This document shows positions 8,153-17,553 of a DNA stretch of 64,000 nt, piece after piece. The stretch is from Paraburkholderia sp. UYCP14C. Lineage in GTDB: Bacteria > Pseudomonadota > Gammaproteobacteria > Burkholderiales > Burkholderiaceae. A program made the position numbers and the translations under genes. How positions within the stretch are numbered: position 1 is the first letter of the stretch; the number at the start of each line of letters is the position of its first letter. A model generated the notes under the pieces. The model saw nothing but the letters and a program-made list of their open reading frames with translations, was not told the DNA's origin and did not search any database. The stretch spans positions 1-64,000 of the forward strand of contig NZ_SELS01000018.1 of the NCBI RefSeq assembly GCF_004197395.1, read 5' to 3'.

Positions 8153-9601
8153 ATGAAGCTCTACGAGAAACTCGCCGACGAAATCACCGAAGCCGTGCGA
8201 CGCGGCGTGTTCGCGGCCGGCGAACGGATCGCGTCGGTGCGTCAGGCGAGCCAGCAGCACGGCGTCAGCATCAAAACGGTGCTGCACGCGTATGCGCTGC
8301 TGGAGAGCCGCGGCATCGTCGAGAGCCGGCCGCAGTCCGGCTATTTCGTGCGCGATGCGGCCGCGCGGGCGCTCGCGCCGGCGCCCGCCGCGCCACGCGC
8401 GGGCCGCAAGTCGGCGCCCCCGCCGGTGCCCGCCACGGTCGACGTGAGCCGGCTCGTGCTGTCCACACTGCGCAGCATCCGCGCGCACGACGCGGTGCCG
8501 TTCGGCTCGCCGTATCCCGATCCGTCGCTGTTCCCGTGGCGGCGCATCAACCAGTACGCGAACGCGATCGCGCGGCGGCACGCGAGCTGGAACCTGATCG
8601 ACGATCTGCCGCCGGGCAATCCCGAGCTGATCCGGCAGATCGCGCGGCGCTACGCGGAAAACGGTCTGCCGGTCGACCCGGACGAAATCGTGATTACGCT
8701 CGGCGCGACGGAGGCGATCAATCTGAGCCTGCAGGCGGTCGCGAAGCCGGGCGATACCGTCGTGGTCGAATCGCCGACCTACTATGCGATGCTGCACGCG
8801 ATCGAGCGCCTCGGCATGCGCGCGATCGAGGTGGCGACGCATCCGGTCGACGGCATCGACATCGACGCGCTCGCGAAGGTGATCGCGCGGCAAAAGATCG
8901 CCGCCTGCATGGTGATGCCGAATTTCCAGAATCCGCTCGGTTTTTGCATGTCGGACGAGCGCAAGCGGCAACTGGTCGAACTGCTGGCCGCGCACGAGAT
9001 TCCGGCGATCGAGAACGACGTCTACCAGGAGCTCTATTTCGGCGACGCGCGGCCGTCGACGCTGAAGACTTTCGACACCCAGGGGCTCGTGCTGCACTGT
9101 GCGTCGTTCTCGAAAAGCCTGACGGCGTCGTACCGGATCGGCTGGGCACTGCCGGGGCGGTATCGCGCGCAGGTCGAGAAGCTCAAGTTCCTGAATACGC
9201 TGACGACGCCGTCGGTGCCGCAGGTCGCGGTCGCCGATTATCTGCGTCAGGACGGCTACGACCGGCATCTGCGGCACCTGCGCCGCGTCTACCGCCAGCA
9301 GGCGAGCATCATGAGCGCGCTGGTGCTGCGCTTTTTCCCGGTCGGCACGCGCGTGTCGACGCCGCGCGGCGGCTACGTGCTGTGGGTCGAACTACCCGTT
9401 GCAATCGACTCGATGAGGCTTTATCAGTTGGCTCTCGAACGTGGAATCACGGTCGGACCGGGGATGATGTTTTCGACCCGCAACGATTTTCGGCACTTCG
9501 TCCGGCTCAATTACAGCTACCCGTGGACCGCGCAAGCCGAGGCGGCATTGAAGACGCTCGGTGAACTGGCTACGGCGATGGCAGGAACGGAGCCGCGGTG
9601 A
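8153..9601 (+). CDS. MocR-type regulator: GntR helix-turn-helix fused to aminotransferase domain
   Basis: Predicted 482-residue transcription factor. Residues 1-70 form a GntR winged helix (GERIASVRQASQQHGVSIKTV). From about residue 100 to the end lies a fold-type I aminotransferase domain with the PLP lysine in SFSKSLTASYRIGW near residue 320 and a conserved PNFQNPLG motif. MocR proteins use bound PLP as a sensor and usually control a neighbouring operon. Here the divergent FdhF/YdeP-like gene is the natural target candidate. A GGAG-like sequence 12 bases upstream of the ATG serves as ribosome binding site. The stop codon overlaps a possible start of the next small gene, which suggests one transcript. 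Confidence 0.88.
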   Translation: MKLYEKLADEITEAVRRGVFAAGERIASVRQASQQHGVSIKTVLHAYALLESRGIVESRPQSGYFVRDAAARALAPAPAAPRAGRKSAPPPVPATVDVSRLVLSTLRSIRAHDAVPFGSPYPDPSLFPWRRINQYANAIARRHASWNLIDDLPPGNPELIRQIARRYAENGLPVDPDEIVITLGATEAINLSLQAVAKPGDTVVVESPTYYAMLHAIERLGMRAIEVATHPVDGIDIDALAKVIARQKIAACMVMPNFQNPLGFCMSDERKRQLVELLAAHEIPAIENDVYQELYFGDARPSTLKTFDTQGLVLHCASFSKSLTASYRIGWALPGRYRAQVEKLKFLNTLTTPSVPQVAVADYLRQDGYDRHLRHLRRVYRQQASIMSALVLRFFPVGTRVSTPRGGYVLWVELPVAIDSMRLYQLALERGITVGPGMMFSTRNDFRHFVRLNYSYPWTAQAEAALKTLGELATAMAGTEPR

Positions 9602-9633
9602 TGCAAACTACACATCACAACAAGGAGACCCGC

Positions 9634-9924
9634 ATGAACGACGACGAAGTCGACCCGCAACTCGTCGCGATACTCGCGCAGCTTTGGCGCGCGCATCGCG
9701 AAACGCCCCAGCGCGCGTGGTCGCTCGCGAAGCTGTCGAAGCAGGCGGGCGTGCCGATGAGTAGCTTGCGGCGGCACTTGACGGCGCTCGCGGGCGGCGG
9801 TCTCGTCGACCCGATTTTCCACGACGATGGCACCGGAACCGCGTCGCTGAGCGAAATTGGCGCTCAGCTTTGCGCGGACCTGTTCGACTCGGACAAGGGC
9901 GGCGAGCCGTCCGCCGCCGACTGA
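9634..9924 (+). CDS. Small winged-helix DNA-binding protein
   Basis: Predicted 96-residue protein. Residues 10-65 look like a winged helix (WSLAKLSKQAGVPMSSLRRHLTAL followed by a GLV wing), similar in style to ArsR or IclR N-terminal domains. No ligand domain follows, only an acidic tail. An AAGGAG ribosome binding site six bases before the ATG at 9634 decides this start. An in-frame ATG at 9601 overlaps the stop of the MocR gene and would add 11 residues. It probably belongs to the same operon as the MocR regulator. Its target is not known. Confidence 0.65.
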   Translation: MNDDEVDPQLVAILAQLWRAHRETPQRAWSLAKLSKQAGVPMSSLRRHLTALAGGGLVDPIFHDDGTGTASLSEIGAQLCADLFDSDKGGEPSAAD

Positions 9925-10006
9925 GCTTTTCGGCGCAACGGCCAGCGGCGCGCCATTCATCGGGTGCGCACGATAGCTGACGGCATTGGCGGTGTGTTGC
10001 GCCGCT

Positions 10007-10633
10007 TCATTGCCCGGCGCTCGCCTGCACCTGCGGTTGCGGTTGCGGCTGCGGCTGCGTCGGCATCGGCATCGGCGATGGCGTCGATTGGGATTGCGCT
10101 GGCGCAAGGTCCGGCGCCTCTAGCGTGGCCACGCCGCAGAACCAGTCGGCATCGCGCGGCTGATACTTCCACCGCTTGCCGGACTGCCCGATCACGCTCG
10201 CACACTGATCGTTCACGACGAGACCGAGCTTCGCGGCCGTGCATTGCAGCTTCGACGGGACCGAGGGCGCAGGCCCATCCACATCAACGGACACCGCGTG
10301 CCGCGCGCCGCTCGACAGGCTACCCAGCAGCCGCTGCAATTCGTCGATGCGCATCGCATACCACGTTCGCAAACACGCCGCGTCGCGGCAGTTCGCTTCG
10401 CGCCAGGCCCACTTGCTGTCGCTGTCGTCGATGAACGCGCGGCGCTGGGCGACTCGTCGACGTGCTTTCCAGTAGAGTTGGCCCAACGTGTCGTCGAGCA
10501 TCGACAGCGCGGAGTCGCCGCAAATCATGCGCTCGGTCGGCGAGCGGCCGCGTTGGCAGTCGAAGCTGGTTGCGTTGGCGTACGGATGCGCGAGCAGCAG
10601 TCCGGCGATCAGGAGTGGGCGGAAGAGAGTCAT
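10007..10633 (-). CDS. Secreted LprI-like protein
   Basis: Predicted 208-residue exported protein. A clear signal peptide (MTLFRPLLIAGLLLAHPYANA) is followed by a cysteine-containing domain with the FDCxxxxSPTERMICxDxxLSxLDxxL pattern of LprI-type lysozyme-inhibitor-like proteins, at about residues 22-100. The C-terminal third is rich in Pro and Gln (PTQPQPQPQPQ) and probably disordered. Another ATG 30 bp upstream (10663) would add 10 residues before the signal peptide. The gene is transcribed toward the small winged-helix gene, with 82 bp between their ends. A protective periplasmic role is inferred from the family only. Confidence 0.6.
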   Translation of the reverse strand: MTLFRPLLIAGLLLAHPYANATSFDCQRGRSPTERMICGDSALSMLDDTLGQLYWKARRRVAQRRAFIDDSDSKWAWREANCRDAACLRTWYAMRIDELQRLLGSLSSGARHAVSVDVDGPAPSVPSKLQCTAAKLGLVVNDQCASVIGQSGKRWKYQPRDADWFCGVATLEAPDLAPAQSQSTPSPMPMPTQPQPQPQPQVQASAGQ

Positions 10634-10920
10634 CAGGGTCCCGGCGATGCATCGATTGATCATGCCGCCGATGATCGACCGGTCGCGCGCCTTGCGGACG
10701 TCCGAACAACGCGGGAGTTCGCACGGGTCGTTACCAGATGTTGCCGCGCGGCCCGCCGGCTGGCATGTGCCGTGCGTGAGCACGGTGCGGCCGCGATACG
10801 AAGGCCCGGGTCGGCTCTCGTACTCGTTCGCGTGTCACGAAGTGGGCGCAACGTCGATATAGTGGGAGTGGACACATAGGCCGGCGTGGTCAAAAGCGGC
10901 CGTCGAACCAGGGAGAACGA
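10634..10920. other. Divergent intergenic region without a gene
   Basis: The 287 bp between the LprI-like gene and the SH3 gene must hold the promoters of both. I see no convincing consensus promoter, repeat or RNA in it. GGGAGAA at 10911-10917 is the likely ribosome binding site of the SH3 gene. Confidence 0.4.
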
Positions 10921-11961
10921 ATGCAAAGACAACTCGTGATCGGTCTTTATATGGCAGCGGGCCTGCTGACTGTGCCCGGTATGGCCAGCGCGCAGTCGCA
11001 GGCCTATACGAACAGCGGGACCAACGTGCGCGCTGGGCCGGCATCCGATTACCCGATCGTCGCACAGCTACCGGGCGGCGTTCCGGTGACGATGATGGGG
11101 TGCCTGAGCAACTACCAGTGGTGCGACGTCGCCACGCCGAATCTGCGCGGCTGGGTGTATGCATCCCGGCTCAGTTCGCCGTACCAGGGCTACAGCATGC
11201 CGCTGAACTACGGCGCCGCGCTCGGCCTGCCGATCCTCGCGTTCTCGATCAACGATTACTGGGGCAACTACTACCGCGGCCAGCCGTGGTACGGCCAGCG
11301 ATCGCGCTGGTCGCGTCATGCGCCGCCCCCGCCGCCGCGACCGGGCGCCGGGCATCCGCCGCCGAACTGGCGGCCGTTGCCGGGGCATGTCGGCGGTCGT
11401 CCGCCGGGCAATGCGGGTGGGCGTCCACCGGGTGGTCCGCCGCCGGGCAACGCCGCCGGCCGTCCTCCCGGCGCAGAGCACGGCGGTGGAGGCGGCCGAC
11501 CACCGGGCGGCGGACCGCAAGGCGGCGCAGGCCATCGTCCACCGGGCGGTGGTCAGGAAGGTGGCGGCAATCGCCCGCCGGGCGGTGGCCAGCAGGGCGG
11601 CGGACCGCAAGGCGGCGCAGGCCATCGTCCACCGGGCGGTGGTCAGGAAGGTGGCGGCAATCGCCCGCCGGGCGGTGGCCAGCAGGGCGGCGGACCGCAA
11701 GGCGGCGCAGGCCATCGTCCACCGGGCGGTGGTCAGGAAGGTGGCGGCAATCGCCCGCCGGGCGGTGGCCAGCAGGGCGGCGGACCGCAAGGTGGCGCAG
11801 GCCATCGTCTACAGGGCAGCGGGCAGCAAGGCGGCGGTAATCGCCCGTCGGGCGGCGGGCAACAGGGCGGAGGCAATCGTCCGTCAGGCGGTCAGCAGGG
11901 CGGACCCCAAGGCGGTGGCGGTGGCGGCAATCGCCCACCCGGAGGCGGCGGCAACAATTGA
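10921..11961 (+). CDS. Exported SH3-domain protein with Gly/Pro-rich repeat tail
   Basis: Predicted 346-residue envelope protein. Residues 1-24 form a signal peptide ending in MASA. Residues 25-85 form a bacterial SH3 domain (TNVRAGPASDYPIVAQL), which often binds peptidoglycan. After a short hydrophobic and Tyr/Trp-rich linker, residues 135-346 are a low-complexity tail of PPGG, QGG and GGG motifs with occasional Asn-Arg and His-Arg pairs. Part of the tail is encoded by perfect 90-bp tandem repeats, listed separately. The tail is probably disordered and positively charged. The closest family is SH3-domain proteins of unknown function in Burkholderiaceae; a specific role is not known. Confidence 0.7.
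   Translation: MQRQLVIGLYMAAGLLTVPGMASAQSQAYTNSGTNVRAGPASDYPIVAQLPGGVPVTMMGCLSNYQWCDVATPNLRGWVYASRLSSPYQGYSMPLNYGAALGLPILAFSINDYWGNYYRGQPWYGQRSRWSRHAPPPPPRPGAGHPPPNWRPLPGHVGGRPPGNAGGRPPGGPPPGNAAGRPPGAEHGGGGGRPPGGGPQGGAGHRPPGGGQEGGGNRPPGGGQQGGGPQGGAGHRPPGGGQEGGGNRPPGGGQQGGGPQGGAGHRPPGGGQEGGGNRPPGGGQQGGGPQGGAGHRLQGSGQQGGGNRPSGGGQQGGGNRPSGGQQGGPQGGGGGGNRPPGGGGNN
11521..11790 (+). repeat. Three identical 90-bp tandem repeats inside the SH3 gene
   Basis: Units at 11521-11610, 11611-11700 and 11701-11790 are base-for-base identical, each coding 30 residues. A fourth unit starting at 11791 shares the first bases but has diverged, and the 10 bases CGGACCGCAA also precede the first unit. The length is a multiple of three, so gain or loss of a unit keeps the frame. 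Confidence 0.97.
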
Positions 11962-12237
11962 GGCATTGACGCCGGCGCCGCGCTGAAGACAATGAAGCCA
12001 TCGGGCCGCTGCAGCGTGCCGCCGCGGCGGCCCGGCGTCGAGCCGCCGCGGCGCTCTGGCCGCGACCCGACGGCGCCAGAAGCGCTGTTGCCCGTCGTAT
12101 CCGCGTCAGCCGATGCTTGCACGCCGCACCAGCAACCATCCAAACGCGATCCGTTGCAGATTTTCACGCTGGGCTTAGCGTAAACCCCGGTGTGCCGCGT
12201 ACACTAACTTGCCGATGTTGGGTTGGGGGGCGCAACT

Positions 12238-14553
12238 ATGATTTGCGAAGCGACATCACGTGGCACGACGACAGCCGCGCCGGAGGGCGCCCGCTATCGG
12301 CCGGAACGGGCCGAGGAAGTACTCGCATCCGAGCGCAGCGTGTTGCGGCTGATCACCCGCAACACACCGCTGCCCGAACTGCTCGACGAAGTCTGCCGGC
12401 GCGCCGAGGCGCTGCTCGGCGACGGCGCGTGCTGCTCGATCCTGCTGCTCGACCCCGACGGCGTGCACGTGCGCGTCGGCGGCGCGCCGTCGCTGCCGCC
12501 CGCGTTCAGCGCGGCGATCGAGGGCGCCGCGATCGGTCCGCGGGTCGGCTCGTGCGGCACGGCGATGTTCGAGCGCCGTCTGGTGATCGTCGACGACATC
12601 GAATCCGATCCGCTGTGGGAAAACTTCCGCGATCTCGCGTTGCCGCACGGCTTGCGCGCATGCTGGTCCGTGCCCTTCGAAAACGACGCCGGCATCGTGC
12701 TCGGCGCATTTGCCGTCTACTACCGCACCATCCGCCGTCCGACCCCCGAGGAAGAGGCGATGCTGCGCGACATCGGCAGCAGCGTCGGCCTCGCGGTCCA
12801 TCAGGACGAGATGGCGCAGCGCCTCGCGCATAGCGAGGAGCGGCACCGGCTGGTGGTCGATCATCTGAGCGAGGGCATCGTCGTGCAGTCGCGCAGCGGC
12901 ATCGTGCTCGCCTGTAATCCGAGTGCGCAGCGCATGCTGCACGTGAGCCCGCAGGTCGTCGGCCGCAGCATGCGCAGCGTGATGACACGTGCGTTCGGCG
13001 AGGACGGCTCGGTGATCGGCGACGCCAACCGGCCGGTTACCCAGGTCTTTGCGACCGGCAAGCCGATGCTCGGCGTGACGATCGGCCTCGAGTTGATGAG
13101 CGGCGAAGTCGTGTGGATCACGGAAAACGTCGTACCGATCCTGCGGCCCGGCGAAAGCGAGCCGGACTCCGTGCTGATCTCGTTTTCCGACATCGGGCCG
13201 GTGCGCGAGGCGCAGCGCCAGCTGAAGTACCTCGCCACCCGCGATTCGCTGACGGGCCTCTACAACCGCGCCTATCTGACCGAGCGGATGCGCGACCTGT
13301 TCGCGCCGCGCGCCGCCGGCGACCATGATGGCGAACTCGCCAGCGTCGCCGTGCTTTTCGTCGATCTCGACGGCTTCAAGAAAGTCAACGATACCGCCGG
13401 CCACGAAGCCGGCGACGCGTTGCTGTGCAGCGTCGCCGAGCGGCTGTCGGCCTGCGTCGGGCGCGGCGACACGCTCGCGCGGGTCGGCGGCGACGAGTTC
13501 GTGATCGTCGCCAGCGCGTACGGCAACACCGGCGAGCTGATCGGCCTCGCGCACCGCATTCTCGACATGATCGCGGTGCCGTTCGCGGTGGCGGGCAACG
13601 AGTACTACCTGGGCGCATCGATCGGCATCAGCCTGTTTCCGGAAGACGGCCAGGACGTCGCGACGCTGATGCGCAACGCCGACTCGGCGATGTACCACGC
13701 GAAGCAGCGCGGCCGTAACAACTTCCAGTTCTTTACCGCCGAGCTGAACCAGCATCTGCAGCGGCGTTTCACGATCGAGCAGTCGCTGCGGCGCGCGCTC
13801 GCGGGCAACGAGCTGAGCCTCGTGTACCAGCCGATCGTCGATAGCCAGAGCGGCCGCACGATCGGCGCGGAAGCGCTGCTGCGCTGGTACAACAGCGAAC
13901 TGGGCAATGTGTCGCCGGGCGAATTCATTCCGGTCGCCGAGGACGCCGGACTGATCGTCGAGATCGGCGACTGGGTGCTCGAACACGCGTGCGAGCAGGT
14001 CGCGCAATGGCGGCGCCAGTTGGCGCCGCATCTGATCGTCGCGGTGAACCTGTCGCCGCGGCAGTTCAACGACGGGCTGCTCGAGCGCATCGAACGTTGT
14101 CTCGCGCAATCCGGGCTCGAACCGGCCGCGCTCGAACTCGAGATCACCGAGCGGCTGCTGATGAGCGACAGCGACACCGTGCTGCCGATGCTGAGCGCGC
14201 TGAACGCGATGGGCGTGCGCGTCTCGGTCGACGATTTCGGCACCGGTTATTCGTCGCTGTCGTATCTGAAGCGCTTTCCGCTGCATAACCTGAAGATCGA
14301 CCGGTCGTTCGTCGCGGGACTGCCGGATCATCGCGATTCGATCGCGATCACGCAGGCGGTCGTCGCGATGGCGCATTCGCTCGGCATGAACGTCACCGCC
14401 GAGGGCGTCGAGACCGCCGCGCAGGCGGCGTTTCTGCGCGCGATCGATTGCGACAAGCAGCAGGGCTATCTGTACAGCCGGCCGGTCGGGGCGAGCGCCT
14501 ACGCGCGCACGCTGTACGACGCGCAGATGATCGGCATGGCGAAGGCTTCCTGA
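12238..14553 (+). CDS. Cyclic-di-GMP signalling protein: GAF-PAS-GGDEF-EAL
   Basis: Predicted 771-residue cytosolic protein. The GAF domain spans about residues 25-190 (SCGTAMFERRLVIVDDI) and the PAS domain 195-320. The GGDEF diguanylate cyclase domain has an intact GGDEF motif near residue 416. The EAL phosphodiesterase domain has intact EALLRW near 544, DDFGTGYSS and the late AEGVET motif. Both output domains therefore look active, so net direction cannot be told. No membrane segment or signal peptide is visible. A G-rich ribosome binding site about seven bases before the ATG at 12238 decides the start over a TTG five codons upstream. It seems to be transcribed alone. Confidence 0.9.
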   Translation: MICEATSRGTTTAAPEGARYRPERAEEVLASERSVLRLITRNTPLPELLDEVCRRAEALLGDGACCSILLLDPDGVHVRVGGAPSLPPAFSAAIEGAAIGPRVGSCGTAMFERRLVIVDDIESDPLWENFRDLALPHGLRACWSVPFENDAGIVLGAFAVYYRTIRRPTPEEEAMLRDIGSSVGLAVHQDEMAQRLAHSEERHRLVVDHLSEGIVVQSRSGIVLACNPSAQRMLHVSPQVVGRSMRSVMTRAFGEDGSVIGDANRPVTQVFATGKPMLGVTIGLELMSGEVVWITENVVPILRPGESEPDSVLISFSDIGPVREAQRQLKYLATRDSLTGLYNRAYLTERMRDLFAPRAAGDHDGELASVAVLFVDLDGFKKVNDTAGHEAGDALLCSVAERLSACVGRGDTLARVGGDEFVIVASAYGNTGELIGLAHRILDMIAVPFAVAGNEYYLGASIGISLFPEDGQDVATLMRNADSAMYHAKQRGRNNFQFFTAELNQHLQRRFTIEQSLRRALAGNELSLVYQPIVDSQSGRTIGAEALLRWYNSELGNVSPGEFIPVAEDAGLIVEIGDWVLEHACEQVAQWRRQLAPHLIVAVNLSPRQFNDGLLERIERCLAQSGLEPAALELEITERLLMSDSDTVLPMLSALNAMGVRVSVDDFGTGYSSLSYLKRFPLHNLKIDRSFVAGLPDHRDSIAITQAVVAMAHSLGMNVTAEGVETAAQAAFLRAIDCDKQQGYLYSRPVGASAYARTLYDAQMIGMAKAS

Positions 14554-14688
14554 TGCGATTGTTCAGATTGCGGAACAAGTGACTTCGCGTTGGCGCTATT
14601 TATCGGCGGCGACGCACTCCCTAAAATTCCCCCATCGAAACGTTATTGGTGCGTGGTGCCGAAGCGGCGCCCCGCGATGGGGGTCGTG

Positions 14689-14877
14689 ATGTCAGAGTTG
14701 ATCAGAAACCAGCTTTACCGGCCAGCGGTCGTATTGCCGATGGTCGCGCTGATGCAGGTGATGGTGTCGCAGGACTTCAATCTCGGCCAGGTCGGTTGGG
14801 TGTTCGCGGCGCGCGGCGCGCAGGCTGCATTGCAACGTTCGCGCGAGTTGATCTGCGCGGTTCATTGCCACGCCTGA
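14689..14877 (+). CDS. Possible small hypothetical protein
   Basis: A 62-residue frame in the 494-bp gap between the GGDEF-EAL gene and the flavoprotein gene. It has a GGGG stretch a few bases before the ATG, a hydrophobic segment (AVVLPMVALMQVMV) and no recognised family. The stop is 170 bp before the flavoprotein start. In this GC-rich DNA short open frames arise by chance, so it may not be real. The rest of the gap shows nothing I can name. Confidence 0.3.
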   Translation: MSELIRNQLYRPAVVLPMVALMQVMVSQDFNLGQVGWVFAARGAQAALQRSRELICAVHCHA

Positions 14878-15047
14878 GAAATCCTGCGCAGGACAGGCAG
14901 TCATTCAAACTGATTGGCGCCGCCTCGCAGGCGGCGTCCGGCAAGACGGGCCGTCGCCAAAGCGCCCGCACAATCCGACATGGCATCGCAGCACGCGGCG
15001 CGAGGCGTAAGATGCTACGACCTGCACCCAGCCCTGGGAGAGTTGCC

Positions 15048-16445
15048 ATGCCACAGCACTTCGACGCAGTCGTGATCGGTACGGGACAAGGCGGTTCGCC
15101 GCTCGCCGTGCGGCTCGCTCAAAGCGGACGCCGCACCGCGGTGATCGAACGGGCGGAGTTCGGCGGCACCTGCGTGAACGTTGGCTGCACGCCGACCAAA
15201 TCCTATGTGGCGAGCGCCCGCGCGGCGCACGTGGCGCGCCACGCGGCGGACCTCGGCGTGCAGGTCGGTTCGGTCAGCGTCGATATGGCGGCCGTGAAGG
15301 CGCGCAAGGACCGGATCATCGGACAGTCGCGCAGCGGCGTCGAAAAATGGCTGCGCGGCACGGAAAACATCACGGTGTTCAACGCTCACGCGCGCTTCAC
15401 CGGCGCGCGTACGCTCTCGATCAGCGGGCGCGACGGCCAACTGCTGGACGAGCTCAGCGCCTTCGAGATCTTCATCAACACCGGTACGCGCGCCGTCGTG
15501 CCGCCGCTCGAAGGCATCCAGCGGATTCCTTACTACACGAACTCGACGCTGCTCGAACTGACCGCGTTGCCGGATCATCTGGTGATCGTCGGCGGCAGTT
15601 ATATCGCGCTCGAATTCGCTCAGGTGTTTCGCCGCTTCGGCAGCCGCGTCAGCGTGCTGGTGCGTGGCGAGCGCGTGCTGACCCGCGAGGATGCCGATTT
15701 CGCGCAGTCGGTGCAGAAGGTGCTCGCGTGCGAAGGCATCGAGTTTCATTTCGGCGTGCAGCCGACCCGTGTCGAGCCGCATCCGCATCGAGCGAACGAC
15801 GTGTGCATCGGCTTCGAGCAGAACATCCCGGCGATGGAGGCGTCGCACCTGTTGTTGGCCACCGGCCGCCGGCCGAATACCGACGACCTCGGTCTCGACG
15901 TCGCCGGCATCGAGACCGACCGGCACGGCACGATCGTCGTCGACGGCCAGTTGCGCACCAGCGTGCCGGGCGTGTGGGCGATCGGCGACGTGAACGGCCG
16001 CGGCGCATTTACGCATACGTCCTACGACGATTACCAGATCGTCGCCGCGAACCTGCTCGACGGCGCCGCGCGCAGCGTCGACACGCGGATCATGACGTAC
16101 GCGGTGTTCGTCGATCCGCCGCTCGCGCGCGTCGGCATGTCGGAGGAGGAGGTGCGCAAGAGCGGCCGCGAAGCGCTGATCGCGACGATGCCGATGTCGC
16201 GCGTGGGCCGGGCGCGCGAGCGCGGCGAAACCGACGGCTTCATGAAGGCGCTCGTCGATGCGAACAGCAAACAGATACTCGGCGCGGCGATTCACGGCGT
16301 CGAAGGCGACGAGGCGATCCATTCGTTCGTCGACATCATGACCGCGGGCGCGCCGTATCCGACCTTGCAATACGCAATGCACGTGCATCCGACCATCAGC
16401 GAGCTGGTACCGACGCTGCTCGATGGGCTCAAGCCGATGCAGTGA
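15048..16445 (+). CDS. FAD-dependent disulfide oxidoreductase, mercuric-reductase/lipoamide-dehydrogenase-like
   Basis: Predicted 465-residue flavoprotein. The FAD-binding GTGQGGSPLA lies at the N terminus. The redox-active pair is in GGTCVNVGCTPTK (cysteines near residues 41 and 46). An NAD(P)H-binding GGSYIALEFAQ is near 185, and the C-terminal dimer domain ends in MHVHPTISE, where His and Glu form the catalytic base pair of this superfamily. It lacks the N-terminal heavy-metal domain and the C-terminal Cys pair of true mercuric reductases, so the substrate is uncertain. The ATG at 15048 has a good GGGAG site; an upstream in-frame ATG at 15012 has not. The cupin gene follows 28 bp downstream and is probably co-transcribed. 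Confidence 0.88.
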   Translation: MPQHFDAVVIGTGQGGSPLAVRLAQSGRRTAVIERAEFGGTCVNVGCTPTKSYVASARAAHVARHAADLGVQVGSVSVDMAAVKARKDRIIGQSRSGVEKWLRGTENITVFNAHARFTGARTLSISGRDGQLLDELSAFEIFINTGTRAVVPPLEGIQRIPYYTNSTLLELTALPDHLVIVGGSYIALEFAQVFRRFGSRVSVLVRGERVLTREDADFAQSVQKVLACEGIEFHFGVQPTRVEPHPHRANDVCIGFEQNIPAMEASHLLLATGRRPNTDDLGLDVAGIETDRHGTIVVDGQLRTSVPGVWAIGDVNGRGAFTHTSYDDYQIVAANLLDGAARSVDTRIMTYAVFVDPPLARVGMSEEEVRKSGREALIATMPMSRVGRARERGETDGFMKALVDANSKQILGAAIHGVEGDEAIHSFVDIMTAGAPYPTLQYAMHVHPTISELVPTLLDGLKPMQ

Positions 16446-16473
16446 ACTGCCTTCACGCTGGCGCGACACGCCG

Positions 16474-16827
16474 ATGACAAGCTCGCTCAAATCCGCACGT
16501 CGCAGTGGCAACCTGTTCGGCGCGGTCGCGCAGTTGGGGACGACGCCCGATGAGCAGGTCGACGCGCTGGTCGAGCAGGGCGGCGTGACGATCGAGCGGA
16601 TCGTCTCGACGGGCCAGGCGAGTCCGCCCGGCTTCTGGTACGACAGCCCGCGCGCCGAATGGGTCGTGCTGCTCAGCGGCGCGGCGGTGCTCGAATTCGA
16701 CGGTGTCCCCGAGCCGCATCGGATGAAGCCCGGCGATCACGTGCTGATCGAAGCCCATTGCCGCCACCGCGTCGCATGGACGAGCGATACCGAGCCGAGC
16801 GTGTGGCTCGCCGTCTATTACCCGTGA
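16474..16827 (+). CDS. Small cupin-domain protein
   Basis: Predicted 117-residue single-domain cupin. The barrel motifs are visible at WVVLLSGAAVLEF and PHRMKPGDHVLIEAHCRHRVAWT, with histidines placed for a metal site in the second motif. The first motif lacks the usual His-x-His pair (SPRAEWVVL), so metal binding may be incomplete. It starts 28 bp after the flavoprotein gene on the same strand, which suggests linked function, but substrates of such cupins cannot be read from sequence. Confidence 0.75.
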   Translation: MTSSLKSARRSGNLFGAVAQLGTTPDEQVDALVEQGGVTIERIVSTGQASPPGFWYDSPRAEWVVLLSGAAVLEFDGVPEPHRMKPGDHVLIEAHCRHRVAWTSDTEPSVWLAVYYP

Positions 16828-16975
16828 GCCGACGCGGACAAAGCGATGCGCGCTGCCGGCTGCCGCGCATCGACAAATCCTCACACCATCACCGATAATC
16901 GGCAGCGGCGCGGCCCGCGCGCAAGGCGCGGGCGGGCTGTGCGCTCCACCGCATTCATTCTCGGGACATCGCAGC

Positions 16976-17551
<576 letters not shown>

Positions 17552-17553
17552 GC

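Noticed and set aside
8039-9277. Upstream extension of the molybdoenzyme frame (413 extra residues)
   Set aside because: It overlaps the MocR gene in antisense and has no homologous look. Family similarity starts at the ATG at 8038.
11510-11961. Regular repeats that might suggest a CRISPR array
   Set aside because: The units are contiguous without unique spacers, are 90 bp long and stay in frame inside a protein gene.
12256-14376. A 706-codon minus-strand frame opposite the GGDEF-EAL gene
   Set aside because: Low-complexity Arg/His/Asp-rich translation with no family features; a shadow of the sense gene.
15048-16445. Calling the flavoprotein a true mercuric reductase (merA)
   Set aside because: There is no N-terminal metal-binding domain, no C-terminal vicinal cysteines and no mer genes nearby.
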